Assembly: GCA_013693855.1 (NCBI GenBank)
Contig: CP059261.1
Location: 566,483 to 572,230 of the forward strand
From: Micropruina sp.
GTDB taxonomy: Bacteria > Actinomycetota > Actinomycetes > Propionibacteriales > Propionibacteriaceae
DNA: 5,748 nt
Direction: 5' to 3'
The notes under the pieces were generated by a model. The model did no database searches and was not told the origin of the DNA. It saw only the letters and a program-made list of their open reading frames with translations. Numbering within the stretch: the first letter of the stretch is position 1; each line of letters begins with the position of its first letter. Below are positions 1 through 5,606 of this stretch, one piece after another. Both the position numbers and the translations under genes were made by a program.

Positions 1-1041
1 CCCGGGGAGCGCGCGGACGTGCTGATCGACTTCGGCCTGGTCGCCCAGCGGGGCTTCACGCACGTGGTCGTCTACAACAGCGCCGCCGCCCCCTTCAACG
101 GCGCCCCGCTCGGGTCACCGGACGACATCGCGACGCCCGACGCCGAGGGTTTCCGGACGATCCCGCAGGTGATGCGGTTCGACCTGCGGCCCGGGCCCGC
201 GAAGCCCGGCCTCAAGGGGCATCCGATCGCCGGGATGGCCCTGGACCCGGCCTTCGTCCGGCTCCCGGACGGGCACGACGCGTTGCCGCACGACCACGGG
301 CACACCTACGTCGCCCTCCGCGAGGAGGACGTGGTGTTGCGCGACGAGCTCGGGCTGCCGCGGCGCGACGCCAGCGGGGCGGTGCTGACCCAGACGATGC
401 TGTTCCTGCACGAACTGGCGCCCAGCGACGACGCCGACGCCCGCGGCTGCAACCTGCACGACGACCTCGTCGACGGCGTGGACGCCACCGGCGCCTTGGT
501 GAAGGTGCCCGCGGGGATCAGCGTGACCGTCCCGGAGTTGCCCGGAGTCTGTCTGGTCACCGTCGGCAAGCGGTTCACCGACGCGTCGATGGCGATGATC
601 CCGCAGGGTGCGTGGCACCTATGGAAGGTGATCAATCTCAGCCCCGACACCCATCCGTTCCACGTCCACCTGTGCCAGTACCAGGTGCTGAGCCGGGCCG
701 CGCTCGTCCCGAAGAACCCGGCGCTGCCCGGCCCGGTGCCCTACGCGGTCCCGAAGGGCGCCACCGAGTGGGAGTTCGCGACCAGGACGCCGCTGCCGGT
801 CGAGCAGAACGAGACCGGCTGGAAGGACACCGTGCGCGTCAATCCGGGACAGCGGGACGACGACGACAACGTCATCACCGCCGAAGTGGTCACGGTCGGA
901 GCCTGCTTCGCCCGGCACTCCGGACGATTCATGTACCACTGCCACATCCTCGAACACGAGGACACCGAGATGATGCGGCCGTTCACGGTGCTCCCGCCCG
1001 ACCTGATGAACTTCATGGACGGCGCCGGCCACCCCATGTGA
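1..1041 (+). CDS. Multicopper oxidase (CotA/phenoxazinone synthase-like), C-terminal part
   Basis: The reading frame is open from base 1 and ends at TGA 1039-1041, so the N-terminus lies upstream of the window. The first residues, PGERADVLIDF, match the conserved stretch in the middle cupredoxin domain of bacterial laccases, so the apparent internal start at 19 is not real. Two copper motifs are visible: HPFHVH at 652-669 (type 1 and type 2/3 ligands) and HCHILEHEDTEMM at 937-975, which has the His-Cys-His trinuclear/type 1 motif, the further type 1 His and a Met in the axial position. The family oxidises phenols, bilirubin-like compounds or metal ions and reduces O2 to water; the substrate cannot be told here. 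About 346 residues are present, against roughly 500-600 for full proteins. The end of the protein is normal. No frameshift is seen although a five-C run occurs at 89-93. The repeat array begins 29 bases after the stop. Confidence 0.9.
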   Translation, partial: PGERADVLIDFGLVAQRGFTHVVVYNSAAAPFNGAPLGSPDDIATPDAEGFRTIPQVMRFDLRPGPAKPGLKGHPIAGMALDPAFVRLPDGHDALPHDHGHTYVALREEDVVLRDELGLPRRDASGAVLTQTMLFLHELAPSDDADARGCNLHDDLVDGVDATGALVKVPAGISVTVPELPGVCLVTVGKRFTDASMAMIPQGAWHLWKVINLSPDTHPFHVHLCQYQVLSRAALVPKNPALPGPVPYAVPKGATEWEFATRTPLPVEQNETGWKDTVRVNPGQRDDDDNVITAEVVTVGACFARHSGRFMYHCHILEHEDTEMMRPFTVLPPDLMNFMDGAGHPM

Positions 1042-1294
1042 GCTGAGCCGCCGGTCGTGCCCCGTCCGTTCCCGGCGGTCGAGCTTGTCGAGCCCCGGGG
1101 AGGAGCGGGCGGTCGAGCTCCTCTTCCGGCGGTCGAGCCTGTCGAGACCCCGGGGACTCCCGGCGGTCGAGCCCGTCGAGACCCCGGGTCGCAGGGGCCG
1201 AGCCGTCCAATCCCGGCGGTCGAGCCCGTCGAGACCCCGGGGCAGCCGGCGGCCGACTCATCTCGGCGGTCGAGCCTGTCGAGACCCCGGGCGG

Positions 1295-1547
1295 CCGACT
1301 TCCCGGAGCCAAGGTTCAAGACAGCGATCGGAGCCAACGAGCTAGCGGATCGAGGACGGGGTTCGGGATCTCGACAAGCTCGATCGCCGAACATCGCGCC
1401 GGCTCACAAACCCCGGGCGCCCGACTTCCCGGAGCCAAGGTTCAAGACAGCGATCGGAGCCAACGAGCTAGCGGATCGAGCATCCGAGTTCGGGATCTCG
1501 ACAAGCTCGATCGCCGAACATCGCGCCGGCTCACTAACCCCGGGCGC
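1295..1547. repeat. Two tandem copies of a ~126-bp unit
   Basis: Copy 1 spans about 1295-1420 and copy 2 about 1421-1547. They are nearly identical, differing in a short patch (1355-1361 against 1481-1488, one base longer in copy 2) and one A/T change at 1408 against 1535. Each starts CCGACTTCCCGGAGCC, carries GAGCTAGCGGATCGAG in the middle, then an inverted palindromic element flanked by GTTCGG and CCGAAC arms, and ends ACCCCGGGCGCCCGAC, which leads into the next unit. Copy 2 is followed by a third instance of that junction at 1537-1552. There is no coding signal or transposase. The high identity suggests a recent local duplication. Confidence 0.85.
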
Positions 1548-1558
1548 CCGACCCCTCT

Positions 1559-1693
1559 CCCGGCGGTCGAGCCTGTCGAGACCCCGGGCCGGCCGGCGCC
1601 CGACCTCCTCTCCCGGCGGTCGAGCCTGTCGAGACCCCGGGCCGGCCGGCGCCCGACCTCCTCTCCCGGCGGTCGGGCTTGTCGAGACCCGGG
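1559..1693. repeat. 53-bp tandem repeat, two full copies plus a partial third
   Basis: A 53-bp unit made of one palindromic element plus a spacer (CCGGCCGGCGCCCGAC followed by CTCCTCT) occurs at 1559-1611 and 1612-1664. A third, diverged element without the spacer follows at 1665-1693; it has GGTCGGGCTTG in place of GGTCGAGCCTG and one fewer C in the right arm. The two full copies appear identical. This is the distal end of the array; the 67 bases after it (1694-1760) hold no other recognisable element. Confidence 0.85.
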
Positions 1694-1760
1694 TGTTGAG
1701 CCTGCGGCCTTGGACGGCCGCCCGGAAGGCACCGCCCCTTCGACATTCCGGAGAATCGCG

Positions 1761-1796
1761 TTGCGCGCATTCAAACTGAACCGTACAGTGTGATTG
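1761..1796 (+). promoter_or_regulatory. Candidate promoter of the tetR-export operon
   Basis: TTGCGC at 1761-1766 could serve as a -35 box. After a 17-bp gap comes TACAGT (1784-1789), four of six matches to TATAAT. Transcription would then start about seven bases downstream, at or near 1796, which is itself the G of an in-frame GTG. No Shine-Dalgarno sequence precedes either GTG 1790 or GTG 1796, so a leaderless message beginning at 1796 is plausible; leaderless mRNAs are common in actinobacteria. The -35 match is weak, so this is a suggestion. Confidence 0.45.
1768..1796. promoter_or_regulatory. Probable TetR operator (29-bp imperfect palindrome)
   Basis: Arms CATTCAAACTGAAC (1768-1781) and GTACAGTGTGATTG (1783-1796) are reverse complements at 11 of 14 positions around C1782. 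The inner seven match at six positions (ACTGAAC against ACTGTAC). Size and placement fit a TetR-family operator. It covers the candidate -10 box and the gene's start codon, so a bound repressor would block transcription of its own gene and, given the gene overlaps, the whole export operon. Binding by the adjacent TetR protein is inferred. Confidence 0.7.
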
Positions 1797-2428
1797 TGAC
1801 TCAGGCGCGAACCTCCCCGCGGGCGGTGGCGAAGCGGCGGCAGATCGCTCTGGCCGCCCGCGAGCTGTTCCTCAGCGATGGTTACGCGCGGACGAGCATG
1901 GACGCGGTCACCCAGGCGGCCGGGGTCAGCAAGCAGACCCTTTACGCGTACTTCCCCAGCAAGGAGGTCCTCCTCCGCAGCGTGGTGGTGGACGAGCTCA
2001 CCGGCCTGCTGGCACCCGCGGAGCGACCCGAACTGCGGGCGACCCGTGAGAACCTGCCCGAGGTTCTGTTCCAGTTGGCCAGGGGTTATCTGCGGCACCT
2101 CATGACCCCCACCTCGATCGCGCTGCTGCGCCTGATGATCGGCGAGGCGGCCAGCCTCGGTTCGATGCGGAACATGTTCCGCGAGGCCGTCCCGGTGCAC
2201 ATCCTCGGCGATATCCGCGAGTTCCTGGCCGAACTCGACCGGCGCGATGTCGTCCGGATCCCCAACCTCGATGCCAGCGCCCGCATGCTCGTCGGCTCAC
2301 TCATGGTGTTCGTGGCGATCGACGGCTGGATGAGCCCGGACGACCCGGTGCTGCCCAGCGACGACATGGTCAGGACGGTCGTCGGGCTCTACCTGCGCAC
2401 CCTCGATCTCCCCGAGGTGACCCCGTGA
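1790..2428 (+). CDS. TetR/AcrR-family transcriptional regulator
   Basis: This is a 212-residue, one-domain-plus-ligand-pocket regulator of normal family length. The N-terminal helix-turn-helix occupies roughly residues 15-62. It includes the typical ARELFLSDGYARTSMDAV stretch, the turn AAGVSKQTLYAYFPSKEVLL with the family's characteristic Y-x-YF-x-SKE ending, and basic residues just before it (AKRRQ). The rest is helical and resembles the AefR-like TetR C-terminal domain, which binds small hydrophobic ligands; no ligand can be named. Start: GTG 1790 gives MIVTQAR and GTG 1796 gives MTQAR. Neither has a ribosome binding site, and 1796 coincides with the predicted transcription start, so it may be the true one. 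The stop TGA overlaps the GTG of the next gene by four bases, implying coupled translation. The operator over its own start suggests a self-limiting repressor of the efflux operon. It is undamaged as read, unlike the genes downstream. Confidence 0.93.
   Translation: MIVTQARTSPRAVAKRRQIALAARELFLSDGYARTSMDAVTQAAGVSKQTLYAYFPSKEVLLRSVVVDELTGLLAPAERPELRATRENLPEVLFQLARGYLRHLMTPTSIALLRLMIGEAASLGSMRNMFREAVPVHILGDIREFLAELDRRDVVRIPNLDASARMLVGSLMVFVAIDGWMSPDDPVLPSDDMVRTVVGLYLRTLDLPEVTP
2414..2420 (+). promoter_or_regulatory. Ribosome binding site of the lipoprotein adaptor gene
   Basis: GAGGTGA lies four bases before GTG 2425, inside the last codons of tetR. It supports the GTG start that overlaps the tetR stop. 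Confidence 0.7.
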
Positions 2429-3793
2429 AACGCCTCGCCCTCGGGCTGGCCCTCGTGGTCGCCCTCACGAGCCTTGCCGGGTGCGCGGCCGACACCGGGT
2501 ACACCGTCATCGCCAAGGTCGTGGACGACAGCGCCGAGGTCCAGGCTCCCGCATTGCCGATGCCGAAGGTGAACCTGGACGCCGGCTTCTCGACCACATC
2601 GGCCTCGCTCGGCCGGCCGACCGCGAACCTCTCGCCGGTGACCACGTCCCTCGGGCTGGGCAGCCTCGTCCGGGTGCTGCGGACGGACGTCACGGTCGGT
2701 GACCGGGTCGTCGCGGGCGAACCGCTGCTGGTGTTCGACGACGCGGCATTGAAGCTCGACATCCGGTCGGCCGAGGCGGACGCGGACGTCGCGCGGCGGC
2801 AGATCGCCATCCTGGACACGAGCATTCAGGAGACCTACGACAAGGAAGCCGACCTCGACGAGGCCAAGGTGAAGGCGCAGGACGCGATCGCTAAACTCAC
2901 CAGGCTCCGCGGCCAGCTCACAGTCAAGCTGGCCCAGGCCCGGGCGACCGCCCGGACCCTGCCCGGCAAGCTGCGCCAGGTGACGACCGGGCTGGCTCAG
3001 GTCGAGGGGGCCTCGCCCAGCTGCAACCGGCCCTCGCGCAGGCCAAGGCGGCGCTGGCCGCCCTGCCGCCCGAGGCGCCGCCCGAGCAGCGCGCCCAACT
3101 CGAAGCCACCGTGCAGGCGCTCACCAAGCAGGTGAAGACGCTGACCACGACGAAGGCCACGCTGGTGGCGGCGCGGGCGCAGCTGGTCACGGCGATCGCG
3201 ACCCTCAAGGTGGCGATCCCGAAGCTGGTGCGCGCCCTCGACACGATCGCCACCGGCCTGGCCAAGGCCCACGACGGGCTGCGCAAGATCGCCTCCGGCA
3301 AGGCCAAACTCGCGGACGCGCGCACCCAGCTGCGCGGCCTCAAGTCGGTCGCCCGGGTGGCGGCGGACGCGGCGAAGACCGGCGTCGCGATCTCCCAGAC
3401 CGCGCGGGGAAGGGCCGTGGTCACCGCGCCCGTGGACGGTGTCGTCGTCTCGATGCCGGACGTGGGCACCCTGCTGGCCCCGGGGCCACGGCGGCGGTGG
3501 TCCGTCCCACCGCGCGGCGGCTGACCACCTGGCTATCGCCCGGCCAGCTCGTCCGTTCCTGCGTCGGCGACCGGGTCAGCGTGACCGGCGACTGGATGAG
3601 CGCGCCGCTGACCGGGACGCTCGCCCGGGTCGGCGACCGGGCCGACTACCCACCGACGTCGTTCCCCACCGACGAGGTCCACCTCACCCGCGCGGTGCCG
3701 GTCGACCTCGTCCTCGACACCGACACGGATCTGCCCGTCGGTGTTCCCCTGGAAGTCCACGTGACCCCGTGCCATCTGGCCGGAACCCGATGA
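2425..3793 (+). CDS. Lipoprotein periplasmic-adaptor (HlyD-like) subunit with long coiled coil, two frameshifts as read
   Basis: The protein begins at GTG 2425 with a lipoprotein signal: KR, a hydrophobic stretch and the lipobox LAGC with Cys20, so it is probably lipid-anchored outside the membrane. A biotinyl/lipoyl-like half follows at about residues 80-110 (VTVGDRVVAGEPLLVFDD). Next comes an Ala/Leu/Lys/Gln-rich coiled-coil region of about 210 residues (about 110-325), then the second lipoyl half (VVTAPVDGVVVSMPDVG) and a beta-rich C-terminal part ending at TGA 3791-3793. This order is that of membrane-fusion adaptors of ABC exporters. As read, the frame breaks at the G runs 3006-3010 and 3482-3485. 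Adding one G to each gives a continuous protein of about 456 residues. The uncorrected pieces are 2425-3135, a middle segment in another frame ending at 3524, and a last segment ending at 3793. A decaying pseudogene is the alternative, but no substitution damage is evident. Confidence 0.78.
3006..3010 (+). other. Frameshift 1: G run in the lipoprotein adaptor
   Basis: The run has five Gs. With six, the codons read GTC GAG GGG GGC CTC GCC CAG, and the coiled coil continues as VEGGLAQLQPALAQAKAAL. As read, the original frame gives an Arg/Pro/Ser-rich tail that ends at 3135. Confidence 0.85.
3482..3485 (+). other. Frameshift 2: G run in the lipoprotein adaptor
   Basis: The run has four Gs. With five, the codons read GCC CCG GGG GCC ACG GCG, joining the second lipoyl half (MPDVGTLLAPG) to the beta-rich C-terminus (ATAAVVRPTARRL). 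As read, the frame ends at TGA 3522-3524. Confidence 0.85.
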
Positions 3794-3794
3794 T

Positions 3795-3807
3795 GAGGAG
3801 ATGGTGA
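3795..3807 (+). promoter_or_regulatory. Ribosome binding site region of the second adaptor
   Basis: GAGGAG (3795-3800) touches ATG 3801, too close for that codon. GGTGA (3803-3807) lies five bases before ATG 3813. The spacing favours 3813 as the true start, giving MATHKGPPKAV. Confidence 0.5.
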
Positions 3808-4591
3808 CCGTCATGGCCACGCACAAGGGACCGCCCAAGGCGGTCATAGCCGTTGTCGTCCTGCTCCTGCTGGGCGGGGCCGGCTGGTTCTGGTGGCAGT
3901 CGCAGCAGCAGGCGGCCGCCTCGGCGAACACCGCGACCGGATCGGTGGAGGCGAACGACTACCAGGTGGCCGCCGCGATCGCGGGCCGGATCACGTCTGT
4001 GAAGGTCGCCGAAGGGGACACCGTCGCCGCCGGAGATCCGCTGGTGAAACTGGACAACAAGGCGCTCAAGCTGCAGGTCACCCAGGCCGAGCAGGGGTGA
4101 AGGCCGCCGAGGCGGCCGTGAAGAACGCCAAGGACGACGGCACGAAGGCCGACGTGGCCGCCGCGAACGCCCGGGTCAAGCAAGCGAAGGCTGCGGTCGA
4201 CCTGGCCAAGCTGCAGCTCGGCTACGCCACCGTCACGGCGCCGCACGCCGGCACCGTCGTCACGGTGACCGCGAACGCCGGCCAGAACACCAGCCCGGGC
4301 AAGACGCTGGTGACCCTCACCGATCCGGCCGACCTGTTCGTCCGGGTGTTCGTGGCGGAGACCTCGATCGGCGACGTCAAGGTGGGTCAGGCGGTCAAGG
4401 TGACCACCGACTCCAGCTCCACGGTGTTCGAGGGCAAGGTCACCTTCGTGAACTCCGCCGCCGAGTTCACCCCCAACAACGTCGAGACCAAGGAGCAGCG
4501 GGTCAAGCTCGTCTACGAGGTGCGCGTCAGCGTCACCGACAACACGGGCACGCTCAAGGCCGGGCTGCCGGTGGACGTGGCATTCCAGTGA
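3801..4591 (+). CDS. HlyD/YbhG-like membrane-anchored adaptor, one frameshift as read
   Basis: This is a membrane-fusion protein of about 263 residues once one base is restored. An N-terminal transmembrane anchor lies at about residues 13-32 (AVIAVVVLLLLGGAGWFWW). The first lipoyl half follows (GRITSVKVAEGDTVAAGDPL), then a short helical hairpin of about 50 residues, the second lipoyl half (ATVTAPHAGTVVTVTANAGQ), and a beta-barrel region containing AEFTPNNVETKEQRVKLVY. That last stretch closely recalls the C-terminal signature of YbhG-type adaptors. The frame breaks at the G run 4094-4097, where TGA 4098-4100 stops the first piece. It starts seven bases after the preceding gene; ATG 3813 may be the real start. 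Its TGA overlaps the GTG of the ATPase gene by four bases. It probably links the ABC-2 permease to extracytoplasmic parts of the pump, alongside the lipoprotein adaptor. Confidence 0.85.
4094..4097 (+). other. Frameshift 3: G run in the second adaptor
   Basis: The run has four Gs. With five, the codons read CAG GGG GTG AAG GCC, so VTQAEQG continues into VKAAEAAVKNAK and the helical hairpin is whole. As read, TGA follows at once at 4098-4100. Confidence 0.88.
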
Positions 4592-5606
4592 CCCTGTCCA
4601 CGCCCGCATCGACGTCCTTCCCCGCGGGGCAGGACGCGCTGCCGGCCGTCGCGACGAAGGCGCTGACCTGTCGCTTCGGGGACGTGCACGCCGTCGAGAA
4701 GGTCGACCTGGTGATCCCCGCCGGGTCGATCTGCGGGCTGCTCGGCCCCGACGGGGCCGGCAAGTCGACGCTCATCCGGATGCTGGCCACCGTCCAGCGG
4801 CCCACGTCCGGCGACGCGGACGTGTTCGGCGCGTCCGTCCGGCACGCCCCGGGCCGGGTGACGCCGCGGCTTGGCTACATGTCGCAGCGCTTCTCGATGT
4901 ACCCCGATCTGACCGTCGCCGAGAACATCGACTTCTTCGCCACCATCCGCGGCGTCGGACGGGAGCAGCGCCGCACCCGGGCTCACGACCTGCTCGTCAG
5001 CATGGGCCTGGACGAGTTCGCCGGACGACAGGCCGGCAAGCTGTCCGGGGCATGAAGCAGAAGCTGATGCTGGCGGCCACCCTCATGCACGAACCGGACC
5101 TGCTGCTGCTGGACGAGCCCACCACCGGCGTCGACCCGGTGTCCCGCCGGGAGTTCTGGCGGATCCTCGCCGAGTTGCACCGTGCCGGCAAGACCGTGCT
5201 CGTCGCCACCCCGTACATGGACGAGGCCGAGCGTTGCACCCAGGTCGCCTTCATGGACGCCGGTCGCATCCAGCAGGAAGGCACCCCGACCAGATCAAGG
5301 ACCTCGTCCCGGGCACGCTGCTGGAGGCCACCGGCGACAACCCGCGGGACATCCTGACCCGGATCGGGGAGTTGCCCCAGGTCCTGGGCTCCCACCTGTA
5401 CGGCGACGTCGTCCGGGTGCTGTGGGATTCCGCGGGCGGCCCCGGTGCCGCCCCCGACGCGTTGCGCGCCGCGCTGGCGGCCCACCAGACCACCGCGCAC
5501 GTCCGGCCGGTGCCCGTGGACATGGAGACCGCCTTCGCCCACCTGGCCGAAGCCGCCCCCGCCGGGCCCTGCCCGTGCCGCCGGACGATGCGGAGGCCCC
5601 CGATGA
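4588..5606 (+). CDS. ABC-2-type efflux transporter ATPase (YbhF-like), several frameshifts as read
   Basis: This is the nucleotide-binding subunit, starting at GTG 4588 in a GTGA overlap with the adaptor gene. Visible motifs in order are Walker A GPDGAGKST (from about 4747), the Q-loop (YMSQRFSMYPDLTVAENI), the signature LSGGMKQK once a base is restored at 5047-5050, Walker B LLLLDEPTTGVD, and the switch region VATPYMDEAERC. In the switch region Pro (CCG 5211-5213) occupies the place of the usual His. The C-terminal part carries the AFMDAGRIQQEGTP-type strand and a tail. As read, the gene breaks at 5047-5050 and 5284-5287. Two further shifts near 5551-5570 and 5597-5601 would give an Ala/Pro-rich end (LPVPPDDAEAPR) and a stop TGA 5604-5606 in an ATGA overlap with the permease, for about 340 residues. 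Without those two, the frame runs unbroken into the permease, so the 3' end is uncertain. It should power export together with the permease and adaptors. Confidence 0.85.
5047..5050 (+). other. Frameshift 4: G run inside the ABC signature motif
   Basis: The run has four Gs. With five, the codons read CTG TCC GGG GGC ATG AAG CAG, the canonical LSGGMKQ signature. As read, the frame gives LSGA and stops at TGA 5053-5055. The invariant LSGG motif makes this the most secure of the lesions. Confidence 0.93.
5284..5287 (+). other. Frameshift 5: C run in the ABC ATPase
   Basis: The run has four Cs. With five, the codons read GGC ACC CCC GAC CAG ATC AAG, so RIQQEGTP continues as DQIKDLVPGTLLEATG, the usual end of the ATPase core (a P-x-x-I/L helix). 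As read, the frame becomes Arg/Ser/Pro-rich and ends at 5357. Confidence 0.88.
5551..5570 (+). other. Frameshift 6 (probable): G/C run near the ATPase C-terminus
   Basis: Up to here the frame gives METAFAHLAEAA; beyond, it turns into a Cys/Arg-rich string (CPCRRTMRRPP) with atypical codons. One extra base in the five-C run 5556-5560, or in the G or C triplets just after it, yields LPVPPDDAEAP instead, with ordinary codon use. The exact place is not fixed. Confidence 0.55.
5592..5596 (+). promoter_or_regulatory. Ribosome binding site of the permease gene
   Basis: GGAGG lies six bases before ATG 5603 (seven if a C is missing from the run between them). It fixes the permease start and argues against an intended ATPase-permease fusion. 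Confidence 0.75.
5597..5601 (+). other. Frameshift 7 (probable): C run before the permease start
   Basis: The run has five Cs. With six, and after the previous shift, the codons read GAG GCC CCC CGA TGA. The ATPase would end at TGA 5604-5606, which overlaps ATG 5603 as ATGA, matching the four-base overlaps elsewhere in the operon. Confidence 0.5.

Larger units (their letters stand above)
1071..1693. repeat. Intergenic array of palindromic (REP-like) elements
   Basis: Eight direct copies of a ~30-bp imperfect palindrome with core GGTCGAGCCTGTCGAGACC are flanked by CCCGG and CCGGG arms. They lie at 1071-1100, 1126-1155, 1159-1188, 1212-1242, 1262-1291, 1559-1588, 1612-1641 and 1665-1693. The centre varies as GCCTG, GCCCG or GCTTG. 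A decayed half copy is at 1105-1120. Two copies in the opposite orientation, core GATCGAGCTTGTCGAGATC on the minus strand, lie at 1361-1392 and 1488-1519. Each element can fold into a hairpin through its TCGA/TCGA and outer arms, so the array may terminate or stabilise the 3' end of the oxidase mRNA (inference). Long open frames crossing it, for example 1057-1779, merely translate the repeats. The 29 bases before the array (1042-1070) hold nothing recognisable. Confidence 0.9.

Noticed and set aside
612..1046. Second open frame inside the oxidase gene
   Set aside because: It is an out-of-frame shadow of the copper-binding C-terminal domain; the overlapping frame carries the conserved copper ligands.
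1295..1547. Insertion sequence or miniature transposon with direct repeats
   Set aside because: The two 126-bp units abut head to tail with no transposase, terminal inverted repeats or target-site duplication visible. A tandem duplication explains them.
1071..1693. CRISPR array
   Set aside because: The repeats are palindromic, irregularly spaced (33-53 bp apart, with a large gap) and occur in both orientations. The spacers are themselves repeated, and no cas genes are present.
1057..1779. A 240-residue open frame across the intergenic region
   Set aside because: It translates the palindromic repeats and the 126-bp duplication (recurring VEPVETPG-like strings). It has no ribosome binding site, and long frames are open on both strands here because of GC content.
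1442..2200. Minus-strand 252-residue open frame
   Set aside because: It covers the repeat array and part of tetR in antisense, has no recognisable domain, and is expected by chance at this GC content.
3006..5287. Programmed -1 ribosomal frameshifting at the G/C runs
   Set aside because: A -1 slip would formally restore each frame, but five or more such events in three consecutive genes, including one inside the LSGG signature, is implausible. Most of the runs are only four bases long and no consistent slippery heptamer is seen.
3006..5601. Phase-variable homopolymer tracts
   Set aside because: Runs of four or five bases are too short for typical slipped-strand switching, and all three genes would have to be off at once.
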